Below are positions 10,078 to 19,718 of a stretch of DNA of 64,000 nt, piece after piece. The stretch covers positions 1,727,418-1,791,417 of the forward strand of contig NZ_CP009687.1 of NCBI RefSeq assembly GCF_001042715.1, written 5' to 3'. Source of the DNA: Clostridium aceticum. GTDB lineage: Bacteria; Bacillota; Clostridia; Peptostreptococcales; Natronincolaceae. Numbering within the stretch: position 1 is the first letter of the stretch; each line of letters opens with the position of its first letter. A program made the translations under genes and the position numbers. The notes beneath the pieces are model-generated. The model saw nothing but the letters and a program-made list of their open reading frames with translations, searched no databases and was not told the DNA's origin.

Positions 10078-11118
10078 TTGACACTTCATGCAAGACTAAC
10101 ACAACTAACAAAAAGTGCTGGCTGAGCAGCTAAAATAGGACCAGATGTCCTGGCACAGGTACTGTGTCATTTACCTAAAATGAATACCGATAAGCTATTG
10201 ATTAGTTTAGATACTTCAGATGATGCTGCTGTGTATCAGCTCAATGAAGAAACCGCTCTTATACAAACACTGGACTTTTTTACACCAGTGGTGGATGACC
10301 CCTATCTCTATGGTCAGATAGCGGCGGCCAATTCACTGAGTGATGTTTATGCCATGGGAGGGCAGCCCCTTACCGCTATGAATATTGTTTGCTTTCCCAG
10401 CTGTTTACCTACAGATATATTAAAAGAAATATTAAAGGGAGGGGCAGATAAGATTTTAGAAGCCAATGCTTTACTAGTAGGAGGTCATACTGTTGAGGAT
10501 GATGAACCTAAATACGGATTATCTGTTACAGGAATTGCCCATCCTCAGAAGATTTTAGCCAATAGCCATGCGAAGGAAGGAGACTATTTAATATTAACCA
10601 AACCTCTAGGGACGGGTATATTAAATACTGCTATTAAGGCAGACTTATGCACTTCTAGCCAATATGAAGCAGCAATAAAAACAATGAGTACATTAAATAA
10701 ATATGCTTTGGAGGCACTAGAAGGCCTAAGGCTTTCAGCATGTACAGATATAACAGGTTTTGGATTTTTGGGACATGCCTACGAGATGGCAAAGGGCAGT
10801 AATGTATCCTTAGAAATATTTAGTGAGAAGATCCCAATATTGGAGGGAGTCTTAGAATATGCTGAAATGGGGATTATTCCAGCAGGAATGTATGCCAATA
10901 AAAAACATATTGAGAAAGAAGTACAGGTAGCCTCATCTATCAAAGAGGGAATTCAAGACATATTATATGATCCCCAAACCTCCGGTGGGTTGTTGTTTTC
11001 CCTACATCAAGAAGATGTAGAACAGGCTTTAGAAAATTTAAAAGCCATAAACAAAAACGATTTTGCAGTGGTAGGGAGAGTAGTTTCAAAAGAGTCTCAT
11101 AGAATTTATGTAAAGTAG
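10078..11118 (+). CDS. selD: Selenide, water dikinase, a selenoprotein (in-frame UGA = Sec16)
   Basis: A 346-residue enzyme that makes selenophosphate from selenide and ATP. An ATG-only call would begin at 10180 and lose the catalytic N-terminus. The true frame starts at TTG 10078, preceded by GGGAGG, and runs through a TGA at 10123-10125. The translation around it is KSAGUAAKIGP, the standard SelD active-site loop with selenocysteine at residue 16 where other organisms have Cys. Downstream motifs are normal ([49 protein letters not shown]). selA and selB lie 2 kb away and tRNA-Sec at 55.8 kb, so UGA can be decoded. comEA ends 80 bases upstream. Confidence 0.97.
10123..10151 (+). promoter_or_regulatory. 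UGA recoding site with candidate bacterial SECIS hairpin in selD
   Basis: The Sec codon TGA is at 10123-10125. Eleven bases later the arms AGGAC (10137-10141) and GTCCT (10147-10151) form a 5-bp stem with a CAGAT loop. This is the distance and size expected for a bacterial SECIS read by SelB. The hairpin is visible by inspection. Its function is inferred from the in-frame UGA. Confidence 0.75.
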
Positions 11119-11131
11119 TAAAAAAACTATC

Positions 11132-11166
11132 AAAAACGACAGGGAATTCAATTCCCTGTCGTTTTG
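11132..11166 (+). terminator. Terminator after selD
   Basis: Arms AAAACGACAGGGAATT and ATTCCCTGTCGTTTT form a near-perfect stem with a minimal loop. A-rich sequence precedes it and T-rich sequence follows, so it can also stop the convergent symporter transcript. Confidence 0.88.
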
Positions 11167-11187
11167 TGATTCTGATAGATGATAGAA

Positions 11188-12552
11188 TTATTTACCTACC
11201 TTCTCTGTAAAAAATTCCTTTGTAAGTTTAAAAACAACACCACTTAATCCCAATAGACCAATTAAGTTTGGTATAGCCATTAAACCGTTTAATGTATCCG
11301 CAATATCCCATATAAGATCTAGGCTACCGATAGCACCTACAAAGATCAGTGGTAACCATATAATTCGATAAATCTTATTGACGCCTGAACCGAATAAATG
11401 CTCAGCACACTTCTCGCCATAGTAAGCCCAACTTAAAATAGTAGAGAAGGCAAAGAACAAAATACCAATGGCAACAATAACACCACCAGGACCAGGTAAA
11501 CCGTCATTGAAGGCTGCAGTAGTTAACTCTGCACCTGTTAAACCACTGTTCCAAACACCAGTAGAAATAATAGTTAAAGCTGTTAAAGTACAGATAACAA
11601 TTGTATCTGCAAATACTTCAAAGATTCCCCAAAGTCCCTGTCTAACTGGATGATCTGTTCTTGCAGCAGCATGGGCAATAGGAGCACTACCTAAGCCAGC
11701 TTCATTAGAGAATACCCCACGGGCTACCCCTCTACGCATAGCATCCATTACAACTGCACCAGCAAATCCACCTACAGCGGCAGCTGGAGTAAAAGCATGC
11801 CTAAAGATTAAACCAAAGGCAGCAGGAATCTCAGAAATATGCATAATTAAAATAATTAAAGCACCTATAATATAGAATACAGCCATAAATGGAACAATTC
11901 TCTCAGTAACAGAAGCAATTCTCTTTAGTCCTCCTAATATAACTAAAGCAGCAGCTACCGCTAACACAACACCTGTCACTGCCGGTGGAATATTAAATGT
12001 AGTCATGGCTGCAGCAACAGAGTTGGACTGCACCATATTTCCTATACCAAAGGCTGCTAACGCACCAAATATAGAGAAAATAACAGCCAGCCATTTTAGA
12101 CCAAGACCCTTCTCGATATAGTACATAGGTCCACCAACGAAGTTACCTTCTTCATTTTTCTCACGATATTGAATCGCCAATACAACTTCCGCAAACTTTG
12201 TCATCATACCAAAGAAAGCAGAAACCCACATCCAGAAGATCGCTCCTGGTCCACCAAGAGCTATAGCAGTAGCAACCCCAGCAATGTTACCAGTACCTAT
12301 AGTTGCAGCTAATGCTGTGGCAAGAGCCTGGAAGGGAGTGATATCTCCTTCTGCAGCAGATGTATCTGGTTTTTCAAAGATTTTCATTAAGGTTTCCTTC
12401 ATGGTGAAGCCAAATTCTTTAACTTGAAGGAAATTTGTTCTAATAGTAAAATAAATTCCAGTACCTACAAGAAGAACCAACATATAAGGACCCCATACAA
12501 GGCCATTAATGGTACTATTAATACTTTCAATAGCATTTAAAAAAGCAAACAT
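11188..12552 (-). CDS. AGCS family sodium/alanine symporter
   Basis: A 454-residue polytopic membrane protein with about ten to eleven helices. The family signature region GDITPFQALATALAATIGTGNIAGVATAI is near residue 70, and GGPMYYIEKGLG and SNEAGLGSAPIAHAAA are also diagnostic of the alanine or glycine:cation symporter family (AlsT/AgcS). It takes up alanine, glycine or D-alanine with Na+. The ATG is preceded on the minus strand by AAAGGAGG. It stands alone between convergent selD and divergent selA. Confidence 0.93.
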   Translation of the reverse strand: MFAFLNAIESINSTINGLVWGPYMLVLLVGTGIYFTIRTNFLQVKEFGFTMKETLMKIFEKPDTSAAEGDITPFQALATALAATIGTGNIAGVATAIALGGPGAIFWMWVSAFFGMMTKFAEVVLAIQYREKNEEGNFVGGPMYYIEKGLGLKWLAVIFSIFGALAAFGIGNMVQSNSVAAAMTTFNIPPAVTGVVLAVAAALVILGGLKRIASVTERIVPFMAVFYIIGALIILIMHISEIPAAFGLIFRHAFTPAAAVGGFAGAVVMDAMRRGVARGVFSNEAGLGSAPIAHAAARTDHPVRQGLWGIFEVFADTIVICTLTALTIISTGVWNSGLTGAELTTAAFNDGLPGPGGVIVAIGILFFAFSTILSWAYYGEKCAEHLFGSGVNKIYRIIWLPLIFVGAIGSLDLIWDIADTLNGLMAIPNLIGLLGLSGVVFKLTKEFFTEKVGK

Positions 12553-13007
12553 AAAACCATCCTCCTTTTATTAAGTTATAATAAATCCAAACAATTTCTT
12601 TAGTTTTTGTCTATGAATCACCTCCATACTTTATTTTTAATATAAATAAACTAGCAGTAAAAGGATTAAGATAATTATGTAAAACCCTATTTAAAAAAGC
12701 TAGCATATATTATTACTTATATAAGAAAGTACAATTATTATAAAGAGTAACAAGAAGCTAGTGCTAAAAAAATAATGTAGCTGCTACAAAAAAGCAACAT
12801 ACTTGACTCAAATATAACAATATTTTGAAAATATTTATAAATTAATTTTAACACATTTTAACACACTTTACAAAAAAAATAAAACAAATTTTGAGATTGT
12901 TCGTAATTTTGTGCAAAAGTTAAAGAAGTTGGAGTTTTTTCTAAGGGTATATTATAATGGAAAGTATGTTATACTTTAAAAATATTAGCATGAAGGAGCG
13001 ATAACAA
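12553..13007. other. Long divergent intergenic region, no gene seen
   Basis: 455 A+T-rich bases between the symporter gene (minus) and selA (plus). It contains the selA promoter near its right end. On the minus strand a GGAGGTGATT sequence (near 12617-12626) looks like a ribosome binding site but is not followed by a usable start codon and frame. No hairpin with a T-run and no family repeat was seen. Confidence 0.5.
12929..12958 (+). promoter_or_regulatory. Probable sigma-A promoter of selA-selB
   Basis: A -35-like TTGGAG (12929-12934) and a perfect -10 TATAAT (12953-12958) are separated by 18 bases and lie 49 bases before the selA start. Assigned by consensus only. Confidence 0.6.
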
Positions 13008-14408
13008 ATGAATAAAAAATCTATACTAAGTAATTTGCCTTCAGTAGATGAGCTTTTAAACGATGATAAGATCACTGATTTAATAGATGAAGTTCCTAGA
13101 AAGCTTGTAGTAAACAGCATAAGAGGGTGTCTTCAAAACTATAGGAGTAAAATACTCAATATGAAGGAACAAGAACTAGAAAATTTTCAAGTAGATACAG
13201 ATGAATTGATAGGCAGTATTATACAGGGAAGCAAACAGTTCATAAGTATGAACCTTAGAAAAGTAATTAACGCAACAGGGGTTGTTTTACATACAAATTT
13301 AGGAAGGGCTCTTCTAAGTGATGAAATTAAAGAAGAAGTATGGTCAGTTGCATCGGGATATTCAAATCTAGAGTTAAATGTTGCTACTGGTAAAAGAGGC
13401 AGCCGCTACAGTCATGTTGTAGAAATCATTAAGTACTTAACCGGGGCAGAAGATGCATTGGTGGTGAATAATAATGCAGCAGCAGTAATGCTGGTACTAA
13501 GCACAATGGCAAAGGAAAAAGAAGTAGTTGTTTCTAGGGGAGAACTAGTAGAAATAGGAGGCTCCTTTAGAGTGCCGGATGTTATGGAACAAAGTGGTGC
13601 TAAGCTGGTGGATGTGGGAACTACAAACAAAACGCATCTATGGGATTATGAAAAAGCCCTAGGGGAAGATACGGCAGCGTTATTAAAGGTGCATACAAGT
13701 AATTATAAAATTCTAGGTTTTACAGAGGCGGTGCCGCTGAAGGATCTAGTGACCCTTGGCAGAAAAAACAACGTTCCTGTTATTGAGGACTTAGGAAGCG
13801 GGGTTTTAGTGGATCTACAGAAATATGGGTTGACCTATGAGCCTACGGTGCAGGAAAGTGTAGCTTTGGGGGTGGATGTGGTCACTTTCAGTGGAGACAA
13901 GCTTCTAGGAGGTCCCCAAGCAGGTATCATTGTAGGAAATAAACACTGGATAGATCAAATGAAAAAGAATCCTTTAACTAGGGCTTTTAGAATAGATAAA
14001 TTAACAATGGCGGCTTTGGAGGCCACATTGAAACTATATTTAGATGAAGAAGAAATGATGGAGAAAATTCCTACATTAAAGATGTTGACAGAGTCAATAA
14101 CATCTCTAGCAGAAAGGGCACAAAAACTATATAGTATTTTATCCAGCGTAGGCTTATCTATAGAGATAAAGGAGGATTTTTCTCAAGTAGGAGGAGGATC
14201 TTTACCTTTAGAAAAATTACCTACAAAAGTGATAGCTATTAAACCATCTCATCTATCCGTATCAAGACTTGAAGAAAAGCTAAGAAATTATAGGATACCT
14301 ATTATTACTAGAATTCAAGAGGATCAGCTAATTATCGATTTAAGAACAATTAAAGAAGAAGACTATGGTGTCATTAATGAAGCACTAAAGGATGCTATAG
14401 GTGTGTAA
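13008..14408 (+). CDS. selA: L-seryl-tRNA(Sec) selenium transferase
   Basis: A 466-residue PLP enzyme that converts Ser-tRNA-Sec to Sec-tRNA-Sec using selenophosphate. The PLP lysine is residue 298 in TFSGDKLLGGPQAG. Other SelA marks are INATGVVLHTNLGRALLS, GKRGSRYSH and VVNNNAAAVML. Length is normal. The ATG follows GAAGGAGCG. selB starts 14 bases after its stop, forming a selA-selB operon. SelD is supplied by the nearby gene at 10.1 kb. Confidence 0.98.
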   Translation: MNKKSILSNLPSVDELLNDDKITDLIDEVPRKLVVNSIRGCLQNYRSKILNMKEQELENFQVDTDELIGSIIQGSKQFISMNLRKVINATGVVLHTNLGRALLSDEIKEEVWSVASGYSNLELNVATGKRGSRYSHVVEIIKYLTGAEDALVVNNNAAAVMLVLSTMAKEKEVVVSRGELVEIGGSFRVPDVMEQSGAKLVDVGTTNKTHLWDYEKALGEDTAALLKVHTSNYKILGFTEAVPLKDLVTLGRKNNVPVIEDLGSGVLVDLQKYGLTYEPTVQESVALGVDVVTFSGDKLLGGPQAGIIVGNKHWIDQMKKNPLTRAFRIDKLTMAALEATLKLYLDEEEMMEKIPTLKMLTESITSLAERAQKLYSILSSVGLSIEIKEDFSQVGGGSLPLEKLPTKVIAIKPSHLSVSRLEEKLRNYRIPIITRIQEDQLIIDLRTIKEEDYGVINEALKDAIGV

Positions 14409-14422
14409 AGGGGCGTATAAAG

Positions 14423-16318
14423 TTGAAGAATATTATTATAGGAACAGCAGGACATATTGATCATGGTAAGACTACTTTAATAAAGGCTTTGACCAATAGA
14501 GAAACAGATCGGTTAAAGGAAGAAAAGAAAAGAGGAATCTCTATTGAACTGGGGTTTACTTATTTTGATTTACCCAGTGGAAGAAGGGCAGGAATTATAG
14601 ATGTGCCGGGGCATGAGAAATTTGTTAGGCATATGCTGGCAGGAGCCGGTGGGATGGATATTGTTATGCTGGTAATTGCTGCTGATGAGGGGGTAATGCC
14701 TCAAACGAAGGAACACTTAGATATTTTATCTGTATTAAACATAAAAAAAGGCATCATTGTTCTTACAAAAGCTAGTTTAGTAGAGGAAGAGTGGCTACAG
14801 TTAATTCAAGAAGATATCAGAGAAAAGGTAAAACACACTTTTTTAAAGGATGCAGAAATGATAGTGGTGGACTCTATCAGCAAAAAGGGGATTAAGGAGC
14901 TCATTGATACGATTGATCATTTGACAGATGAGACAGAAAGCAGAGATATCAGTGCACCCACCAGAATGCCTATAGATCGGGTTTTTAGTATTACAGGATT
15001 CGGAACCGTTGTTACGGGTACTTTGCTAGAGGGAAAAATATCTTTAGAAGATACATTAGAAATATTACCAGATAAGGTAAAGGTGCGAATAAGAAACATA
15101 CAAGTGCATGGGGAGTCTGTGGAGTCTGCCTATGCAGGGCAGCGGGTTGCTATTAATTTAGCTAATATAAAGAAGGAAGAGATAGAAAGAGGATATGTTT
15201 TAGCTCAAGCCAATGCTATGGAAACCACGATGATGATTGATGCAAGAATCAATGTCTTAGCAGACAGCATAAGGAAGCTTGAAAATAGAGATAGGGTAAG
15301 ACTGTATCATGGATCAACGGAAATTTTTGCTCGAGTGGCTTTATTAGAAAAAGAGGAAATAGTACCTGGAGATAGTGGCTTGGTACAGTTCCGATTGGAA
15401 GAGGCCATTGCAGTAAAAAAAGGCGATCGTATTGTGGTAAGGTTTTACTCTCCTCTAACAACTATTGGCGGTGCAATAGTAATAGATGCTAACCCTAAAA
15501 AACATAAACGCTTAGATGAAAAGGTGATACAAGAACTTCTTATAAAAGAAAAAGGAACCCCAGAAGATCTTTTAGAAAAATATATTGAGAGATACAGCAG
15601 TGAATTTCCCGATATTGGATTCCTAGCAAAATTGACTGCACAGCAGATGCAAGAAGTACAACAGCTTATCGTAGACCTCAAGGAAAAGGGACGTGTATTG
15701 TTGTTAAACAACACTACCATCCTACATAAAAAGCATTATGAGGAAATAAAAGAAAAAACTTTTACATTGCTTAATAAGTATCATCAACAGAATCCCTTAA
15801 GACTAGGTATGATGAAGGAGGAGTTTAAAAGCAGATTGCTTCCTAAAAATGCAGGTAAGTCAGGGGACGCACTGCTGGAGTTATTACAACAGGAGAAGAT
15901 TGTAAAGGTTTTTGAAAAATACATTGCAGCATATGACTTTGAGATCTCTTTTAATGCTACACAACTGGATATCAAACTAAAAATAGAAGGTACCTATTTA
16001 AAAGAACCCTATGCAACGCCTAAGGCAGAGGATGTGATAAAGAACATTTCCTATAAAAAGCAAGATATTGAGCAGGTTTTAGAGGCTATGCTGGGAAAAG
16101 AATTAATAAAGATTAATAGTGAAATAATTTTACATGAAAAGGCATATCTAGAGGCGAAAAATATGTTAATAGAACATATTAATAAAAACGGCAGCATATC
16201 CTTAGCAGAATTTAGAGATCTACTGAATACCAGCAGAAAATATGCTGTGGCACTGTTGGAGTATTTTGATAATATCAAACTTACAAAAAGATTAGAAGAC
16301 AAGAGAATTTTGCATTAA
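14423..16318 (+). CDS. selB: Selenocysteine-specific translation elongation factor
   Basis: A 631-residue GTPase that carries Sec-tRNA to UGA codons marked by a SECIS hairpin. G1 is [10 protein letters not shown] at the N-terminus, G3 is [15 protein letters not shown], and the G4 position reads LTKASL in place of NKxD, as in other SelB proteins. Domains II-III follow ([13 protein letters not shown]). The last 250 residues hold the winged-helix repeats that bind SECIS RNA. The start is a TTG. It directly follows selA with a short gap. A hairpin lies 45 bases downstream. Confidence 0.97.
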   Translation: MKNIIIGTAGHIDHGKTTLIKALTNRETDRLKEEKKRGISIELGFTYFDLPSGRRAGIIDVPGHEKFVRHMLAGAGGMDIVMLVIAADEGVMPQTKEHLDILSVLNIKKGIIVLTKASLVEEEWLQLIQEDIREKVKHTFLKDAEMIVVDSISKKGIKELIDTIDHLTDETESRDISAPTRMPIDRVFSITGFGTVVTGTLLEGKISLEDTLEILPDKVKVRIRNIQVHGESVESAYAGQRVAINLANIKKEEIERGYVLAQANAMETTMMIDARINVLADSIRKLENRDRVRLYHGSTEIFARVALLEKEEIVPGDSGLVQFRLEEAIAVKKGDRIVVRFYSPLTTIGGAIVIDANPKKHKRLDEKVIQELLIKEKGTPEDLLEKYIERYSSEFPDIGFLAKLTAQQMQEVQQLIVDLKEKGRVLLLNNTTILHKKHYEEIKEKTFTLLNKYHQQNPLRLGMMKEEFKSRLLPKNAGKSGDALLELLQQEKIVKVFEKYIAAYDFEISFNATQLDIKLKIEGTYLKEPYATPKAEDVIKNISYKKQDIEQVLEAMLGKELIKINSEIILHEKAYLEAKNMLIEHINKNGSISLAEFRDLLNTSRKYAVALLEYFDNIKLTKRLEDKRILH

Positions 16319-16362
16319 AGAAAAATTGCTAAAAATATTAAATATACTTACTAGAACTTGTG

Positions 16363-16404
16363 GTTAAATAGCCAAGGGGTGTGGTTTCCCCTTGGCTATT
16401 TAAC
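16363..16404 (+). terminator. Hairpin downstream of selB
   Basis: Arms GTTAAATAGCCAAGGGG and CCCCTTGGCTATTTAAC pair perfectly over 17 bp around an eight-base loop. There is no clear T-run after it, so efficiency is uncertain, but position and strength fit a terminator. Confidence 0.7.
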
Positions 16405-16570
16405 GTAAGCAAGGACTGTATTCAAGAAGGATAGTTTTCTTCATCTGGGGTACTTAGAGCTTATTCATGCTATATGGAAAGACCTAGAAAAAGTGTTAAC
16501 TGTATTTTATACTGTTACTTTGGAATAATAAAGTTATCATGGAAAAGGATGTCTAGGAGGTTCTTAATTT

Positions 16571-17281
16571 ATGGAATATGTGAAGCTAACCTTTAGGATT
16601 TTTTCTATAATGGGTTTACTATTAATTTTAGTGTTATTGACGGGCAGAAGAAAAATCGGTGAACTTCCAGTGTTCGATTTCTTAACGATCATCATATTAG
16701 GCAATGTGGTAGGAGCAGATATTGCTGACCCTAAGATACCGCATATGCCAACAGCGTATGCCATAGCTTTATTAATAGCCATACAGTATGTTATCAGCCA
16801 TTTTACAATTAAAAACAGAAAGTTTGGAAGTACGGTTACCTTTGAACCAATGGTAATCATACAAAACGGGCAATTTATAAAATCTAATATGAAAAAAGTA
16901 AGGTATTCTATAGAAAATGTACTCATGTTTTTAAGAGAAAAGGGAATTTTTGATATTACTGAAGTTGAATTTGCTATTGTAGAGGATAGTGGTAATATTA
17001 GTGTAATGAAAAAGCCGGAATTTCAGCCACTGACCCCTAATGATATGAAGATAACTACAAAGTACAAGGGATTGACACTTCCTCTTATTGTAGATGGAGT
17101 GGTTTATGAAGATAACTTAAAAAAGATTAATTTAGATAAAGCATGGCTGCAGGAACAATTAAGAATAAATAATATTAAAGGTTTTAACGAAGTTTTTTAT
17201 TTAGACATAAACACAGAAGGAAAATTATGTATATCCAAAGTAGTTGAACCTAGTAACTTTATAAAGGATTTTATTATTTAG
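16571..17281 (+). CDS. DUF421 (YetF-type) membrane protein
   Basis: A 236-residue protein with three N-terminal membrane helices (residues about 8-80), followed by a soluble DUF421 domain. The family region FDFLTIIILGNVVGADIADP and the start of the soluble part (KFGSTVTFEPMVIIQNGQF) are clear. In Bacillus and Clostridia, DUF421 proteins occur in spore-germination spoVA-type operons together with DUF1657 proteins. A DUF1657 gene lies 1.5 kb downstream here, but no spoVA gene is present. The ribosome binding site is AGGAGG. The biochemical function is unknown. Confidence 0.85.
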   Translation: MEYVKLTFRIFSIMGLLLILVLLTGRRKIGELPVFDFLTIIILGNVVGADIADPKIPHMPTAYAIALLIAIQYVISHFTIKNRKFGSTVTFEPMVIIQNGQFIKSNMKKVRYSIENVLMFLREKGIFDITEVEFAIVEDSGNISVMKKPEFQPLTPNDMKITTKYKGLTLPLIVDGVVYEDNLKKINLDKAWLQEQLRINNIKGFNEVFYLDINTEGKLCISKVVEPSNFIKDFII

Positions 17282-17380
17282 TAGGAAAACAGTATATAAA
17301 AGTTTATTTTATATAGGCTCCGTTAAACACTACTGTTGATCTTTGACTGGGTAGTTATAGCAACAGCTGATGGAAACTTT

Positions 17381-17453
17381 GTCATCCCGAAGGAACTGAA
17401 GGATCTTAGTTTATAGTGCTAATTATAAGATCCTTGCTATCCTTAGGAGGACG
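17381..17453. repeat. Partial copy of the GTCATCC…GGATCTTAG intergenic repeat
   Basis: GTCATCCCGAAGG…GAAGGATCTTAG followed by …AAGATCCTT…CCTTAGGAGGAC forms an imperfect palindrome. It matches the core of the longer MITE-like copies at 19.1, 21.0 and 25.8 kb but lacks their terminal inverted repeats. It lies between the convergent DUF421 and ClC genes. Confidence 0.7.
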
Positions 17454-17478
17454 CTTGTTTCAACTCGCAAAAACAAGT

Positions 17479-18777
17479 TCACTCTTCTTCAATAGATTTG
17501 ATTGTCTTACCAGATGGAAGATTTAACATTCTGCTCTTGGGTTCATATATTTTTTGTGCAGCATAGATACCATGATGACCTGAAAATAGGAAGCTAATGA
17601 TACAAACCATAAAAAAGTAAGTCATACCCTGTCCCTGAAACATTTCCATACTAAAAATAAAAGCAGAAATAGGCGTGTTAGCTGCACCGCAAAATACTGC
17701 GATCATACCTAAAGCCGCAAGAAAAGAAGGGGGTAGACCTGCTACACCAGATAGGGTATTTCCTAAAGTTGCCCCCATAAAGAAAAGCGGTATAACTTCT
17801 CCACCACGAAAACCAGTACCCATTGTGATAGCAGTAAATACAATTTTGGCTAAAAAAGCAAAGGGTGGGACATCTCTCTTAAATGCTCTTTCAACCATAG
17901 GCAAACCACGACCAAGATAATCTCTAGACCCTATTAAATAAGTCAGTGCTATAATAATACTTCCCCCAACAAAGGCTCTTAGCATAAGATTTTTTAGATA
18001 TTTATCAGAAAATGCTTTTACTTCATGTCTTAGCTGACTATATAGAGCACTGGTGAAGGCAAAAACCACTGATAGACCAATAACCTTCATAAGGTTGATT
18101 GTGTTAATATCCGGTATGCTTTTTATAATAAAATGTTCATGTTCAATTCCCCAAGCTGTAGCTACATAGTGACCTACAAAGCTAGCGACAAAACAGGGAA
18201 CTAAAGCTTCGTACTTAGTTTTTCCTATGACAATAGCCTCCATGCCAAAAATAGTACCTGCCAGAGGTGCACCAAAAGCAGAACCAAATCCTCCGCTTAT
18301 TCCACTTATAATCAGAATTTTTCGGTCAATTTTATTAATTTTAGTCAGTCGATTCACGCCCTCTGCTATGCTGGCTCCCATCTGGATAGCCGCACCTTCC
18401 CTTCCTGTTGACCCACCAAATAGATGGGTAATGAAGGTACATATAAAAACGATGGGTCCCATCCTTAGAGGAATCTCCCCTTGACCATGATGAACATGCT
18501 CTAAGATCAAGTCATTTCCTTTACGAGAGCCCTTGCCATAATACATATAGATATAACCTATAACTATACCAGCAAGAGGGAGAAAAAAGATTAAAAATGG
18601 GTTTGATTCTCTTACTTCCGTAAGGAAATCATTAAGATTTATCAATAGAGCTGATGTGGAACCTACGATTATACCGATAATACTTCCCAGGAGCACCCAA
18701 GTGGCAAGGGTAAAAATAAATGTTTTATGTCTAGTTATTACAGTTTGGTTTAAAAATTTATTTTTAAAATTCTCCAT
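17479..18777 (-). CDS. ClC-family chloride channel / voltage-gated type transporter
   Basis: A 432-residue polytopic protein of the ClC family. The filter region GGSTGREGAAIQMGASIAEG (GREGP-type motif with A for P) is present, as are GSAFGAPLAGTIFGMEA and GFRGGEVIPLFFMGATLGN, all hallmarks. It moves chloride (or fluoride/nitrate in some relatives) through the cytoplasmic membrane, as channel or H+ antiporter. The ATG is preceded on the minus strand by AGGAGAAATACT. The DUF1657 gene lies just upstream in the same direction with a gap of about 43 bases, so the two may be co-transcribed. Confidence 0.92.
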   Translation of the reverse strand: MENFKNKFLNQTVITRHKTFIFTLATWVLLGSIIGIIVGSTSALLINLNDFLTEVRESNPFLIFFLPLAGIVIGYIYMYYGKGSRKGNDLILEHVHHGQGEIPLRMGPIVFICTFITHLFGGSTGREGAAIQMGASIAEGVNRLTKINKIDRKILIISGISGGFGSAFGAPLAGTIFGMEAIVIGKTKYEALVPCFVASFVGHYVATAWGIEHEHFIIKSIPDINTINLMKVIGLSVVFAFTSALYSQLRHEVKAFSDKYLKNLMLRAFVGGSIIIALTYLIGSRDYLGRGLPMVERAFKRDVPPFAFLAKIVFTAITMGTGFRGGEVIPLFFMGATLGNTLSGVAGLPPSFLAALGMIAVFCGAANTPISAFIFSMEMFQGQGMTYFFMVCIISFLFSGHHGIYAAQKIYEPKSRMLNLPSGKTIKSIEEE

Positions 18778-18820
18778 AGTATTTCTCCTTTGTGGAAGAT
18801 AAACAAAACTTTTTTCCTCA

Positions 18821-19027
18821 TTAGCTTTGCTTGTTTAGTTCATTATTTAGAGTAAGATATTCCAATCTTCCACTAAGAAACTCCATGTGTTTTTCAATAT
18901 CAACCTTCATCCTATTAAACATGTCTTTTGCCTGTTGATCTTCAGTGGCATGTGCCATGATAGCATAGTTTCCCTTTATAGCTTCGCAGTATGCTATAAC
19001 TTTTTCTAAATCACTCTGAACAGTCAT
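18821..19027 (-). CDS. DUF1657 small helical protein
   Basis: A 68-residue, fully helical, soluble protein. MTVQSDLEKVIAYCEAIKG at the start and the DDQQAK-like ATEDQQAKDMFNRMK segment place it in DUF1657. The family is found in endospore formers, often next to spoVA and DUF421 genes. The start is supported by GGAGG on the minus strand (tgaaggaggtaaaag). It lies upstream of the ClC gene and may share its transcript. Function unknown. Confidence 0.85.
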   Translation of the reverse strand: MTVQSDLEKVIAYCEAIKGNYAIMAHATEDQQAKDMFNRMKVDIEKHMEFLSGRLEYLTLNNELNKQS

Positions 19028-19147
19028 TCTTTTACCTCCTTCAGCAACTGTTTTTTTGCTAAGGTTAGTTTAACCAAACTATTATTTTAAATTACATGCT
19101 GATTCGGAGGAATAGTATTTAAATAGGCAGTAGATATTTCTATTATT

Positions 19148-19277
19148 CATAGGTGTTAACTTAATACAATTATTACCAAGATTCTATCGAACTATCATTT
19201 TACTGACACTAAGATCCTTCGATTTCGCCTTGCTTCACTCAGGATGTAAAATTATGGTTTAAGTTAACGTTAATGTT
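19148..19277 (-). repeat. MITE-like element, copy A
   Basis: This about 130-bp element reads, on the minus strand, as AACGTTAACTTAAACCAT, then CATCCTGAGTGAAGCAAGG, then AAGGATCTTAGTGTCAGTAA, ending TTAAGTTAACACCTATGA. It is the inverted counterpart of copy B at 20971-21106 and shares its terminal inverted repeats. No coding capacity. Confidence 0.75.
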
Positions 19278-19402
19278 CTATTATTATGGATATATCTATT
19301 ATTTGACTTTTTGCTTAAGCTTATTTTATTATAGTTGAATAAGAGGTTAAAAAATATTAGCTTTGTAAGTTTTTTGTTTAAAATATATTAAGGAGATGAA
19401 AA

Positions 19403-19579
19403 ATGGAGCTAACTTTGTTGCTGCTGATGGGAATTGGTTACATCATTTATAAGGTTGCCTTCCAAGTTCCCAAACAAATTGAAAGAAATGAAGAGAAGAT
19501 TGATATGCTAAAATTACAATTAAAAGAAATGCATATAAAACTGGATAAAATCATAGAAACATTAGATAAGAAAAACTAA
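19403..19579 (+). CDS. Small membrane-anchored coiled-coil protein (58 residues)
   Basis: The frame starts at ATG 19403, ten bases after AAGGAGATG, and ends at TAA 19577-19579. Residues 2-20 are hydrophobic (ELTLLLLMGIGYIIYKVAF). Residues 25-58 are a charged heptad-like helix rich in Lys/Glu with regular Ile/Leu spacing. It is too short for most gene callers. The good ribosome binding site and amphipathic pattern support it as real. I do not recognise the family and give no function. The FMN oxidoreductase gene follows 140 bases later. Confidence 0.65.
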   Translation: MELTLLLLMGIGYIIYKVAFQVPKQIERNEEKIDMLKLQLKEMHIKLDKIIETLDKKN

Positions 19580-19718
19580 TGAAAATTTAATTTTTGGTAT
19601 TGCACTAAATATTTGCATAATTCAAGTTAATTTATTGTTTGTATCGGTTTTATCTTGCTGAAACACATTTACAATTGCTAGTATAAATAAAATATAATGA
19701 TTTAGGAGTGATCTTATC

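Noticed and set aside
10180-11118. SelD read as a shortened, Cys-less protein starting at ATG 10180.
   Set aside because: The upstream TTG frame through TGA restores all conserved N-terminal residues and the ribosome binding site.
15249-16302. Several minus-strand open frames inside selB.
   Set aside because: They are opposite-strand shadows of a well-supported gene without ribosome binding sites.
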